Source: Mycolicibacterium sp. P9-64 (GTDB lineage: Bacteria; Actinomycetota; Actinomycetes; Mycobacteriales; Mycobacteriaceae). Taken from it: a DNA stretch of 64,000 nt. This document shows positions 41,657-49,538 of this stretch, piece by piece. The stretch is taken from assembly GCF_008329605.1 (NCBI RefSeq), contig NZ_NPKO01000008.1, forward strand, positions 248,001 to 312,000, read 5' to 3'. The position numbers and the translations under genes were made by a program. How positions within the stretch are numbered: the stretch's first letter is position 1; every line of letters starts with the position of its first letter. The notes under the pieces were generated by a model. That model was not told where the DNA came from. It worked only from the letters and a program-made list of their open reading frames with translations, and did no database searches.

Positions 41657-42443
41657 CGTCGCGGACCTTGACGGTCTCCAAACCCTTCAGCAACAGGGGA
41701 CGGGCGGTATCGAGATGGGTGCGCCAGTGTGCCTCCGCTGCGGCACCGTCACCGGAGCGGAGCAGGGAGATCAAGCGCTGGTAGGACTTCGTCAGCTTCT
41801 CGTAGTCGGCCTTGGAGACCTTGCGGCCTTCCTTCATGACGAATGCGGTGTGGCGGACGGTGATCTCGTGCAGCATGCCCGCGATGATCGTCAGCGTGGC
41901 GTTGCCGGACAGCTCGACCACCCGACGGTGGAACTCGCCGGTGGTCTCGGCCAACCGGCCCGACTCCCAACCAACTCGAACGTCGTGAGCCAGCATCTGC
42001 TCCAGCTCGTCGTACGCAGCAGGGTTGGCCGCCTCCGCGAGCAGGCGTACCGCGATCGGTTCGATGCCCGCCCGTGCCACCATGACGTCGGCGATCGTCG
42101 CGCCGGACAGCTCGAGCAGCAGGCCCGCGGGGCGGGCCACGATCTCGGGGCCGGGCACCCGCACCCTGGCTCCGGTCCGCGAGCCACGCCGCACTTCGAC
42201 CAGCCGCTCGGACTCCAGCACCCGGACGGCCTCGCGCAATGTTGGACGGCTGACGCCGAAGTGCGCCATCAGCTCGGCCTCGTTGGGCAGGAAGTCGCCC
42301 TCCGTGAGCTGGCCGTCGACCACCATGCGGCGTAGGGTGCCCGCGACCAGCTCCGCGGTCTTCGGCGAGCGGATCGGCGCGCCGGCCAGGGGTGTCACCG
42401 AATCCGGCCCGATCATGGGCGCCAACGGTGTGGTGCGAGCCAA
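41646..42443 (-). CDS. FadR-subfamily GntR regulator
   Basis: A GntR regulator of about 265 residues. The winged helix is VAGTLRRMVVDGQLTEGDFLPNEAELMAHFGVSRPTLREAVRVLESERLVEV; the all-helical FCD-type C-terminal domain carries the metal-ligand pattern (FHRRVVELSGN, HEITVRH, HWRTHLDTA). I chose TTG 42443 because GGGAG lies five bases upstream and a GTTGTACAAC palindrome at 42474 would otherwise be coding; ATG 42416 and a longer frame to 42509 are alternatives. It is divergent from a thiolase operon, so control by a fatty-acid or acyl-CoA ligand is likely. Confidence 0.82.
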   Translation of the reverse strand: MARTTPLAPMIGPDSVTPLAGAPIRSPKTAELVAGTLRRMVVDGQLTEGDFLPNEAELMAHFGVSRPTLREAVRVLESERLVEVRRGSRTGARVRVPGPEIVARPAGLLLELSGATIADVMVARAGIEPIAVRLLAEAANPAAYDELEQMLAHDVRVGWESGRLAETTGEFHRRVVELSGNATLTIIAGMLHEITVRHTAFVMKEGRKVSKADYEKLTKSYQRLISLLRSGDGAAAEAHWRTHLDTARPLLLKGLETVKVRDVMQ

Positions 42444-42473
42444 CGAATCTCCCGAAATCTGTCCTGAGGCGTT

Positions 42474-42483
42474 GTTGTACAAC
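42474..42483. promoter_or_regulatory. palindrome GTTGTACAAC, likely FadR-type operator
   Basis: A perfect 10-base palindrome about 30 bases upstream of the chosen regulator start. GntR/FadR operators commonly have the form TTGT-ACAA, so autoregulation is inferred. Confidence 0.45.
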
Positions 42484-42530
42484 TCAGTAAACCATGTGCT
42501 GGTCTGCAAAGAGGGCGAGATTGCGCCTTG

Positions 42531-42565
42531 CCTACCAACCAGTAGGTTGACCTAGTAAACCTACT
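42531..42565. promoter_or_regulatory. clustered inverted repeats upstream of the thiolase operon
   Basis: CAACCAGTAGGTTG is a 14-base palindrome with 5-base arms, and AGTAGGTT (42541-42548) pairs with AACCTACT (42558-42565) across 9 bases. The two share a half-site. They lie 70-100 bases before the thiolase start, at a position suited to an operator or activator site. Confidence 0.5.
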
Positions 42566-42634
42566 GTTCTAGTTTCGGTGGTACCGACCCCATGTTTTTC
42601 GTATCCGTGAACCCCACTTCGAAGGAGCATTTCC

Positions 42635-43780
42635 ATGGCTGAAGCCGTCATCGTCGAGGCAGTCCGATCGCCAGTTGGCAAGCGCAACGGAGGCCTGTCG
42701 GGTGTACATCCCGGCGACCTGTCCGCCCAGGTGCTCAATGGCCTCGTCCAGCGCGCCGGGATCGACCCCGTGCTCGTCGACGACGTCATCTGGGGGTGCG
42801 TCATGCAGGCAGGCGAGCAGGCCCTCGACATCGCCCGCACCGCGGTGCTCGCGGCGGGTTGGCCGGAGAGCGTGCCCGGCGTGACGGTCGACCGGCAGTG
42901 CGGCTCCAGCCAGCAGTCTGTGCACTTCGCCGCGGCAGGCGTGGTGGCGGGCCACTACGACGTGGTCGTGGCCGGCGGCGTCGAGTCGATGTCGCGCACC
43001 CCGATGGGCTCGTCGCTTGCCAACGGCGGGCACCCGTACCCCGACGCGTTCCGCGCCCGCTACAGCCAGACCCCGAATCAGGGCACCGGCGCCGAGAAGA
43101 TCGCCGAGCAGTGGGGTTTCGATCGCACGGCGCTCGACCAGTTCTCGCTCGGCTCGCACGAGAAGGCCGCCGCCGCGCAGGACTCCGGGGCCTTCGACGA
43201 CCAGATCGTCGCGATCAAGGACCAGGACGGTAACGCCGTGCTCAAGGATGAGGGCATCCGTCGCGGCGGCACGGTCGAGAAGATGGCGACCATCAAGCCA
43301 GCCTTCAAGGAGGACGGCGTGATCCACGCGGGCAACGCCTCGCAGATCTCCGACGGCTCCGCGGCACTGCTGTTCATGTCGGCCGAGAAGGCGAAGTCGT
43401 TGGGGCTCAAGCCCCTTGCCAAGGTGCACACCGCGGTACTTGCGGGCGCCGACCCGGTCATCATGCTGACCGCGCCGATCCCGGCCACGCAGAAGGCGCT
43501 GAAGCGCTCGGGCCTGTCGATCGACGAGATCGGCGTGTTCGAGGTCAACGAGGCGTTCGCGCCTGTGCCGCTGGCCTGGCTGAAGGACATTGGTGCCGAC
43601 GAGAAGAAGCTGAACCCCAACGGTGGCGCGATCGCACTGGGGCACCCGCTCGGCGGCTCCGGCGCCCGCATCATGACGACGATGCTCTACCACATGCGGG
43701 ACAAGGGAATTCAGTACGGCCTGCAGACCATGTGCGAGGGCGGCGGCCAGGCCAACGCCACCATCCTCGAACTGCTGTGA
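42635..43780 (+). CDS. fadA: acetyl-CoA acetyltransferase / 3-ketoacyl-CoA thiolase
   Basis: A 381-residue thiolase that cleaves 3-ketoacyl-CoA with CoA. All catalytic parts are seen: nucleophile Cys in VDRQCGSSQQS (Cys89), NEAFAPVPLAW, GHPLGGSGAR with the catalytic His, and Cys in TMCEGGGQAN. The N-terminus (VIVEAVRSPVGKRNGGLSG) is close to the FadA5/FadA6 steroid-thiolase group. GAAGGAG lies upstream of the ATG. First gene of a three-gene beta-oxidation operon; GTGA overlaps the next start. Confidence 0.92.
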   Translation: MAEAVIVEAVRSPVGKRNGGLSGVHPGDLSAQVLNGLVQRAGIDPVLVDDVIWGCVMQAGEQALDIARTAVLAAGWPESVPGVTVDRQCGSSQQSVHFAAAGVVAGHYDVVVAGGVESMSRTPMGSSLANGGHPYPDAFRARYSQTPNQGTGAEKIAEQWGFDRTALDQFSLGSHEKAAAAQDSGAFDDQIVAIKDQDGNAVLKDEGIRRGGTVEKMATIKPAFKEDGVIHAGNASQISDGSAALLFMSAEKAKSLGLKPLAKVHTAVLAGADPVIMLTAPIPATQKALKRSGLSIDEIGVFEVNEAFAPVPLAWLKDIGADEKKLNPNGGAIALGHPLGGSGARIMTTMLYHMRDKGIQYGLQTMCEGGGQANATILELL

Positions 43781-44574
43781 CCGACACGACGACGGCGCCC
43801 GCCGCTCTCACCGAGCGACGGGGCAACGTCCTGCTCATCACCATCAACCGTCCCGAGGCGCGCAACGCCGTCAACGGCGCGGTGAGCATCGCAGTCGGCG
43901 ACGCTCTGCAGGCTGCGCAGGAGGACGACGACGTACGTGCGGTCGTCATCACCGGTGCCGGTGAATCATTCTGCGCAGGAGCCGATCTCAAGGCGATATC
44001 GCGCCGGGAGAATCTGTTCCACCCCGATCACGGCGAGTGGGGCTTCGCGGGTTACGTCCACCACTACATCGACAAGCCGACCATCGCCGCCGTGAACGGC
44101 ACCGCCCTTGGCGGCGGTAGCGAGCTGGCGCTGGCCAGTGATCTGGTGGTCGCCGAGGAGCGCGCGAAATTCGGTCTGCCCGAGGTCAAGCGCGGCCTGA
44201 TCGCCGCAGCGGGCGGGGTGTTTCGGATCGTCGATCACCTGCCGCGCAAGGTCGCGATGGAGCTGATCTTCACCGGTGAACCGCTCAGCTCGGCCGACGC
44301 CTTGAAGTGGGGTCTGATCAATCAGGTGGTGCCCGACGGCACCGCAGTCGAGGCAGCGCTGGCGCTCGCCGAACGGATCACCGTCAACGCGCCGCTGGCC
44401 GTGTGGGCGAGCAAGCGGGTGGCCATCGGGGTCGACGACGGCGTCATCACCGCCGAGGAAGTCAGCTGGGCAAGGACGATGCGCGAAATCGGCACGTTGA
44501 TCCGATCCGAGGACGCCAAGGAAGGACCCCTGGCCTTTGCCGAGAAGCGCCAGCCGGTCTGGAAAGCCAAGTAG
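43777..44574 (+). CDS. echA: enoyl-CoA hydratase/isomerase
   Basis: A 265-residue crotonase-fold protein. Oxyanion-hole segments are CAGADLKA and NGTALGGGSELALAS; the first catalytic Glu is kept in the EVKRGLIAAAGG region (PEVKRGL), with Gly/Ala replacing the second. C-terminal trimer helix is normal. The GTG start overlaps the thiolase stop by 4 bases, and the next gene follows 8 bases later. A hydratase or isomerase step in the same pathway is inferred; the exact paralogue number is not assigned. Confidence 0.9.
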   Translation: MTDTTTAPAALTERRGNVLLITINRPEARNAVNGAVSIAVGDALQAAQEDDDVRAVVITGAGESFCAGADLKAISRRENLFHPDHGEWGFAGYVHHYIDKPTIAAVNGTALGGGSELALASDLVVAEERAKFGLPEVKRGLIAAAGGVFRIVDHLPRKVAMELIFTGEPLSSADALKWGLINQVVPDGTAVEAALALAERITVNAPLAVWASKRVAIGVDDGVITAEEVSWARTMREIGTLIRSEDAKEGPLAFAEKRQPVWKAK

Positions 44575-44582
44575 GGAGAAGC

Positions 44583-45725
44583 GTGAAGAGACTGGTATTC
44601 GAAGCCGAGCACGAGCAGCTGCGCGACACCGCGCGGCAGTTCTTGGAGAAGGAGTGCGCGCCGCACGCCGAGAAGTGGGAGAGCGAGCGGATCGTCGACC
44701 GCGAATCCTACGTCGCCGCAGGCAAATACGGACTGATCGGGTTCAACCTGCCGGAGAAGTTCGGCGGCGGCGGCGTCGACGACTTCCGGTTCAACGCGGT
44801 GATCGTCGAAGAGTTCGCGAAGTACGGGAAGGCTACGCCAGGGCTGAGCCTGCAGAACGACATCGTCGGCCCATACTTCGTCAACCTGGCCAACGAGGAG
44901 CAGCAGGAGCGCTGGCTGCCGGGTTACATCACCGGTGAGTTGATCGGCGCCGTCGCGATGACCGAGCCCGGTGCGGGCAGCGACCTCGCGGGGATCAAGA
45001 CGTCGGCGGTGCGCGACGGTGACGACTGGATCCTCAACGGCTCCAAGACCTTCATCTCCGCGGGCCTGAACTCCGATCTGGTCGTCGTGGTGGCTCGCAC
45101 CAACCCCGATGCCGGGCACAAGGGCTTCTCACTGCTTGTCGTCGAGCGTGGCATGGAGGGCTTCAGCCGCGGCCGCAAGCTCGACAAGATGGGTCTGCAC
45201 TACGCCGACACCGCCGAGCTGCACTTCGACAACGTCCGGGTGCCGGGGGCAAACCTGTTGGGGGAGGAAGGCAAGGGTTTCTACCACCTGATGACCAACC
45301 TGCCGTCGGAGCGATTGTCCATCGCCGTCGCGGCCATCGCCGGTGCTCGCGCGACCTTTGCCGAGACCCTGCAGTACGTCAAGGACCGCAAGGCATTTGG
45401 GCAGTCGATCGGCAGCTTCCAGCACAACCGGTTCGTGATGGCTGAGCTGGATACCGAGCTCGAGATCGGCGAGCAATACATCGACAGGTGCCTGCGTGCC
45501 GTCGTCGATGGTGAGCTGACGGCCGTGCAGGCGTCCAAGGCCAAGTGGTGGTGCACCGAGCTCAACAAGCGCGTCGTCGACGCGTGTGTGCAGATGCACG
45601 GGGGCTACGGCTACATGAACGAGTACCGGGTGGCCCGCGACTACGTCGACGTGCGCATCCAGACCATCTTCGGTGGCACGACCGAGATCATGAAGGAGAT
45701 CATCGGCCGCGACCTGGGCCTGTAA
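44583..45725 (+). CDS. fadE: acyl-CoA dehydrogenase
   Basis: A 380-residue FAD-dependent acyl-CoA dehydrogenase. Seen: AMTEPGAGSDLAGI (FAD/acyl site), GSKTFISAG, DRKAFGQSIGSFQHNRF, the catalytic-base region QMHGGYGYMNEYRVARDYVDVRIQTIFGGTTEIMKEIIGR. The arrangement is that of a homotetrameric medium/long-chain enzyme rather than a split steroid FadE pair. AGGGAG precedes the GTG. Last gene of the operon, ending 5 bases before a 53-base hairpin. Confidence 0.93.
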   Translation: MKRLVFEAEHEQLRDTARQFLEKECAPHAEKWESERIVDRESYVAAGKYGLIGFNLPEKFGGGGVDDFRFNAVIVEEFAKYGKATPGLSLQNDIVGPYFVNLANEEQQERWLPGYITGELIGAVAMTEPGAGSDLAGIKTSAVRDGDDWILNGSKTFISAGLNSDLVVVVARTNPDAGHKGFSLLVVERGMEGFSRGRKLDKMGLHYADTAELHFDNVRVPGANLLGEEGKGFYHLMTNLPSERLSIAVAAIAGARATFAETLQYVKDRKAFGQSIGSFQHNRFVMAELDTELEIGEQYIDRCLRAVVDGELTAVQASKAKWWCTELNKRVVDACVQMHGGYGYMNEYRVARDYVDVRIQTIFGGTTEIMKEIIGRDLGL

Positions 45726-45730
45726 GCCAA

Positions 45731-45783
45731 GCGATTTCGGCGCGTTTTCGTTCGCTCACCGAACGAAAACGCGCCGAAATCGC
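45731..45783. terminator. 53-bp perfect hairpin, 24-bp stem
   Basis: The arms at 45731-45754 (GCGATTTCGGCGCG then TTTTCGTTCG) and 45760-45783 pair without mismatch around a 5-base loop CTCAC. It separates the convergent fadE and fasciclin genes. The stem's A/T runs give a U-tract on both strands, so it should terminate in both directions. Confidence 0.85.
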
Positions 45784-45797
45784 GTTGAAGAGTGGGG

Positions 45798-46478
45798 TTA
45801 TGCGGCAGGTGCCGGGGTGGCCGAGGTACCGGTGACCGTCGGGGTGATCGGCGCCGGGCCCGTTGCGGGGTCGAGCACCTTGTCGATGATGTAGATCCTG
45901 GCGTTGTTGGCCTGGATGCCACCGCAGACGACCTTGACGTCGTCGTTGACCTTGATGTCGCCACCCTTGCCGGTGACCTTGATCTCGGCGCCCTGCTGCG
46001 TGGGCCGCTGCCCCTGCAGGTCGTCGGGGCCAAGCAGGCCGAGGAAGACGTGGTAGTAGTCCAGCTTGTAGAGCGCGGCGGGATCGGCCTTGATGGCGTC
46101 GAGCTGTCCGGGCTCGAGCGCGGCGAACGCATCGTTCGTTGGTGCAAACACGACGTACGGCCCGTTCTCCAGGACCGGGACGATGTTCACCTCGGGGTTG
46201 AGCCCACCCGAGATCGCCGAGTAGAAGGTGCTGATCGACGGGATCTTGGACAGCGCCTGCCCGACGGGCAGCTTGTTGATGGAGGCGAGCGAGTTGCCTC
46301 CAGCGGTCAGCTCGGCCTTCACCGGGTCGCAGGTGCCCTGCGGGTCCGGCGGCGGCTTCACGTCGACGGTGGGCGTCGGGTCCGGATCTGCCTGCGCGGT
46401 GACCGCAAGCGGCAGCGACAGGGCGATCGCGGCGATCGCGGCGGATACTCCTATGGCTCGACTGGTGCGAGTCTTCAC
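45798..46478 (-). CDS. secreted fasciclin-domain protein (MPT70/83-like)
   Basis: A 226-residue exported protein. The signal peptide (SRAIGVSAAIAAIALSLPLAVTAQA) ends near residue 35 with AQA-DPDP; no lipobox, so it is soluble and secreted. A Pro-rich linker precedes one FAS1 domain (about 65-200) with the H1/H2 motifs VVFAPTNDAFAAL and YHVFLG. The C-terminus is Pro/Thr/Ala-rich. FAS1 proteins act in adhesion. GAGGAG precedes the GTG. Confidence 0.88.
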   Translation of the reverse strand: MKTRTSRAIGVSAAIAAIALSLPLAVTAQADPDPTPTVDVKPPPDPQGTCDPVKAELTAGGNSLASINKLPVGQALSKIPSISTFYSAISGGLNPEVNIVPVLENGPYVVFAPTNDAFAALEPGQLDAIKADPAALYKLDYYHVFLGLLGPDDLQGQRPTQQGAEIKVTGKGGDIKVNDDVKVVCGGIQANNARIYIIDKVLDPATGPAPITPTVTGTSATPAPAA

Positions 46479-46601
46479 GTGTTTTGGCTCCTCAAGTATT
46501 TCCAAGCGCGTCGTCCGGGCCCGACTTCCTCGGCGACGCCGGTCGAATCGTACGGGCTCGGATCGCCAATCGGCAAAGTCAAGATCGTTAGGAGCGTCCC
46601 G

Positions 46602-47900
46602 TCAGGTGGTGCTGACCTGCGCTTTTCGCACGTTCAAGCAAAGTAGCGCGGCGACCCCGCACAGGCCCGCTGCGAGGTAGAACGCGAGGTTGTAGTCGCC
46701 CTGCAGATCGCGCAACCAGCCGGCTCCAGCGGCCGCGACCGCCGCACCGAGCTGGTGGGAGGCGAACACCCAGCCGAACACGACCGGGGTTCTGACGCCG
46801 AAGTAATTCCGGCACAGCGCGATGGTGGGTGGCACGGTCGCCACCCAGTCCAGGCCGTAGAAGACGATGAAGACCCAGGTGCCTGGCTCGGCGTGCGGGG
46901 AGAGCAGCGACGGCAGCAGCACCAGTGAGATGCCGCGGCCGGTGTAGTAGACGACAAGGAGTAGACGCGGGTCGACGCGGTCGGTGAGCCAGCCCGAGGA
47001 CACCGTGCCCGCGACGTCGAGGACGCCGATGGTGGCCAGCAGCCCCGCGGCCACGGTCGTCGGCATCCCGTGGTCGTTGGCGGCCGGGATGAAGTGCGTT
47101 CCGATCAGCCCGTTGGTCGTCATCCCACAGATTGCGAAGCTCCCTGCGAGCAGCCAGAACGCAGGTACGCGGAAACCGAGCCGCAAGCCGTCGAACGCGG
47201 CGCGGAAGCTGCCCGTCGGGACCTCTGCCGGGACGACGGATGTGGCCCCTGGGGTCTTTCCCGTCGCTTCGCTCGCCCTAAATGCCGTCAGGCCGACGTC
47301 CTGCGGGTAGTTGCGCATGAAGAGCAGCACCAGCGGGACGACGGACAGCGCCGCGGCCGCGACGATCAGCGACGCCCAGCGCCAGCCGTGCCGCGTGGTG
47401 ACCTCGGCGACGACGGGAAGGAAGATCAGCTGCCCGGTGGCGCTGGCTGCCGTGAGGACGCCCGTGACGAGGCCGCGCCGATGCTCGAACCACCGGGTCG
47501 ACACCGTGGCGACGAACCCCATCGAGATGGCGCCCGTCCCGACGCCCACCAGTACGCCCCAGAGCAGCACCAGCTGCCAACTGGCCGTCATGAACACCGA
47601 CAGCGCCGAACCCGTCGCGATGAGCGCCAGCGCGGCTGAGAGCACGGCGCGTACGCCAAGCCGGTCCATCAGGGCAGCCGCGAACGGCGCCGTGAGGCCG
47701 AACAGCGTCATGTTGACCGACATCGCCAGCCCGACCGTGCCGTGCGACCAGCCGAACTCGTGGTGCAGCGGGTTCATCATCACGCCGGGCACCGACCGGA
47801 AGCCCGCGGCGCCGAGCAGCGCGATGAAGCTGACGGCAGCCACCACCCAGGCCCAGTGCAGGCGGGGGCGGCGGCGGGTGTCTTGCGTGGTGACCGTCAC
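46602..47900 (-). CDS. MFS transporter (MCT/oxalate-like)
   Basis: A 432-residue major facilitator with 12 transmembrane helices. The pattern FGWSHGTVGLAMSVNMTLFGLTAPFAAALMDRLGVRAVL with RRGLVTGVLTAASATGQL is typical of the monocarboxylate/oxalate-formate group. Its central loop contains RASEATGKT, encoded by the dispersed motif CCCGTCGCTTCGCTCGCCC. GTG 47900 follows a GACAGT hexamer by six bases; ATG 47942 is an alternative. Divergent from a GlxA-type regulator, which may control it. Confidence 0.85.
   Translation of the reverse strand: MTVTTQDTRRRPRLHWAWVVAAVSFIALLGAAGFRSVPGVMMNPLHHEFGWSHGTVGLAMSVNMTLFGLTAPFAAALMDRLGVRAVLSAALALIATGSALSVFMTASWQLVLLWGVLVGVGTGAISMGFVATVSTRWFEHRRGLVTGVLTAASATGQLIFLPVVAEVTTRHGWRWASLIVAAAALSVVPLVLLFMRNYPQDVGLTAFRASEATGKTPGATSVVPAEVPTGSFRAAFDGLRLGFRVPAFWLLAGSFAICGMTTNGLIGTHFIPAANDHGMPTTVAAGLLATIGVLDVAGTVSSGWLTDRVDPRLLLVVYYTGRGISLVLLPSLLSPHAEPGTWVFIVFYGLDWVATVPPTIALCRNYFGVRTPVVFGWVFASHQLGAAVAAAGAGWLRDLQGDYNLAFYLAAGLCGVAALLCLNVRKAQVSTT
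47260..47278. repeat. dispersed motif CCCGTCGCTTCGCTCGCCC
   Basis: A 19-base motif inside the MFS gene, in the central loop region. The same 19 bases occur at 63455-63473, and variants are at 20937, 20967 and 38494. Confidence 0.75.
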
Positions 47901-47936
47901 CGGACAACTGTCGCGGCCCGAGTTCGACGGCGCCAG

Positions 47937-47971
47937 TGGCATGAATGACACCAGTCGTCAAAAACATGCCA
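47937..47971. promoter_or_regulatory. inverted repeat in the MFS/GlxA divergent region
   Basis: TGGCATG and CATGCCA are perfect 7-base arms 21 bases apart, between the two divergent starts. Two-turn spacing suits an AraC-type activator or a looping repressor. Confidence 0.45.
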
Positions 47972-47981
47972 AACTTGTCGT

Positions 47982-48950
47982 ATGCACCACCGCGCTCATC
48001 AAGTTGCCGTCCTCCTGCTACCGCCCGTCGTGGGTTTCGACGCCACGATTCCGCCGATGATCTTCGGCGCCGCCGTGGACGGCGACGGCAATCCGCTCTA
48101 CGACGTGGTGACCTGTGGCCTGACCGCCGAGCGGGTGCCATCCACCAATGGCTTCGACATCGTGCCCGCCGCGGGCGCCGAGGCCCTCGCACGAGCGGAC
48201 ACCGTGATCGTGCCCGGCACGCACTACCCGCCTGCCCGCGAGCACGGCACCCTCGAACCCGACGCGCGTGCCGGCCTGGAATCGATCCGTCCTGGCACGC
48301 GGCTGGTGTCGATCTGCACGGGGGCGTTCGTGCTCGCGGCCGCCGGACTGCTCGACGGGCGGCCCGCCGCCACCCACTGGAAGTTCGCCGATGCCCTGCG
48401 GCGACTGCACCCCGACGTGCGGGTCGACGAGCGGGTGCTGTTCGTCGACGACGGCGACGTGCTCAGCTCGGCAGGCCTGGCCGCGGGAATCGACTTGTGC
48501 CTGCACATCATTCGGGCCGACCACGGCGCTCAGGTGGCCAACGCGGTGGCCAGATACTGCGTGGTGCCGCCGTGGCGCGAGGGCGGGCAGGCGCAGTTCA
48601 TCGATCGGCAGGTGCCGACGGCAGACGACGCGTCGACGGCCCGCACCCGCGAGTGGGCGCTGCACCATCTCGACGAAGAGCTGACCATCGAGCGACTGGC
48701 ACGGCATGCCCACATGAGCGCACGGACGTTCAGTCGCCGGTTCACCGAGGAGACCGGACAGGCGCCGGGAACATGGATCCGAAACCGCCGCATCGACCGC
48801 GCCCGCGAGCTGTTGGAATCGCACGATCTGCCCGTCGATGAGGTCGCCAGACGCTCCGGCCTCGGCTCGGGAGGCAACCTGAGGCACCACCTGCGCCGCG
48901 GTGTCGGCATGTCGCCGTCGAGTTATCGCAAGGTGTTTCAGGGAGTCTGA
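47982..48950 (+). CDS. GlxA-family transcriptional regulator (AraC with DJ-1/PfpI domain)
   Basis: A 322-residue regulator. Residues about 8-185 form a DJ-1/PfpI-like amidotransferase-fold sensor with Cys in SICTGAFVLAAAGLLDGRPATTHW-like context (Cys109; the text reads RPAATHWKF). Residues about 220-320 are the AraC double helix-turn-helix (IERLARHAHMSARTFSRRFTEETG and DEVARRSGLGSGGNLRHHLRRGVGMSPSSYR). Its ligand is unknown; the divergent MFS gene is the obvious target. A CAAACT hexamer lies six bases before the ATG. Confidence 0.85.
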   Translation: MHHRAHQVAVLLLPPVVGFDATIPPMIFGAAVDGDGNPLYDVVTCGLTAERVPSTNGFDIVPAAGAEALARADTVIVPGTHYPPAREHGTLEPDARAGLESIRPGTRLVSICTGAFVLAAAGLLDGRPAATHWKFADALRRLHPDVRVDERVLFVDDGDVLSSAGLAAGIDLCLHIIRADHGAQVANAVARYCVVPPWREGGQAQFIDRQVPTADDASTARTREWALHHLDEELTIERLARHAHMSARTFSRRFTEETGQAPGTWIRNRRIDRARELLESHDLPVDEVARRSGLGSGGNLRHHLRRGVGMSPSSYRKVFQGV

Positions 48951-48976
48951 CCGCCGAACGTCTCCGAGCGTCTGCA

Positions 48977-48982
48977 TACGAT
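48977..48982 (+). promoter_or_regulatory. -10 TACGAT, leaderless start at 48990
   Basis: TACGAT, seven bases, ATG 48990. It favours this ATG over the earlier in-frame ATG 48981, which overlaps the -10. Confidence 0.6.
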
Positions 48983-48989
48983 GACGCCC

Positions 48990-49514
48990 ATGCCAGAGCC
49001 GCTCATCCTGCCCATCAACGGCCACGCGCCGCAGCTGAATGACGAGACCTGGGTGGCACCGAACGCCACCGTCGTCGGATACGTCGAACTCGGTGCGCGA
49101 GCCAGCGTCTGGTACGGCGCGACGTTGCGGGCCGAGTTCGAGCCGATCGTGATCGGCGAGGGTTCGAACATTCAAGACAGCGTCACCGTCCACGTCGACC
49201 CCGGCTTCCCCGCCACCATCGGTGCGGGCGTGAGCGTTGGCCACAACGCCGTGCTGCACGGCTGCACCATCGAGGACGACTGCCTGATCGGAATGGGTGC
49301 GGTGGTGCTCAACGGTGCGCGGATCGGGCGCGGGTCGCTGGTGGCGGCGGGTGCCGTCATCGGGCAGGGCGCCGTGATCCCGCCGGGGTCGCTCGTCGCA
49401 GGCGTGCCCGGCAAGGTTCGTCGCGAACTCAGCGAAGACGAGCTGAACCACAACCGTCTCAACGCGCTGGCCTACCAGCACTTGAGTGAGTTGCACCGCA
49501 GCGCAATCGAATAG
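48990..49514 (+). CDS. gamma-class carbonic anhydrase family protein
   Basis: A 174-residue left-handed beta-helix protein with hexapeptide repeats (VAPNATVVGYVELGARASVWYGATLRAE onward). The three zinc-ligand histidines of the gamma class are in VTVHVD, VGHNAVLH and HGC. It ends in a C-terminal helix. Members reversibly hydrate CO2 or are structural homologues with weak activity. ATG 48990 is taken from the leaderless -10. Confidence 0.88.
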   Translation: MPEPLILPINGHAPQLNDETWVAPNATVVGYVELGARASVWYGATLRAEFEPIVIGEGSNIQDSVTVHVDPGFPATIGAGVSVGHNAVLHGCTIEDDCLIGMGAVVLNGARIGRGSLVAAGAVIGQGAVIPPGSLVAGVPGKVRRELSEDELNHNRLNALAYQHLSELHRSAIE

Positions 49515-49538
49515 CCCCGCAGTGGGTACAAGCCTACG

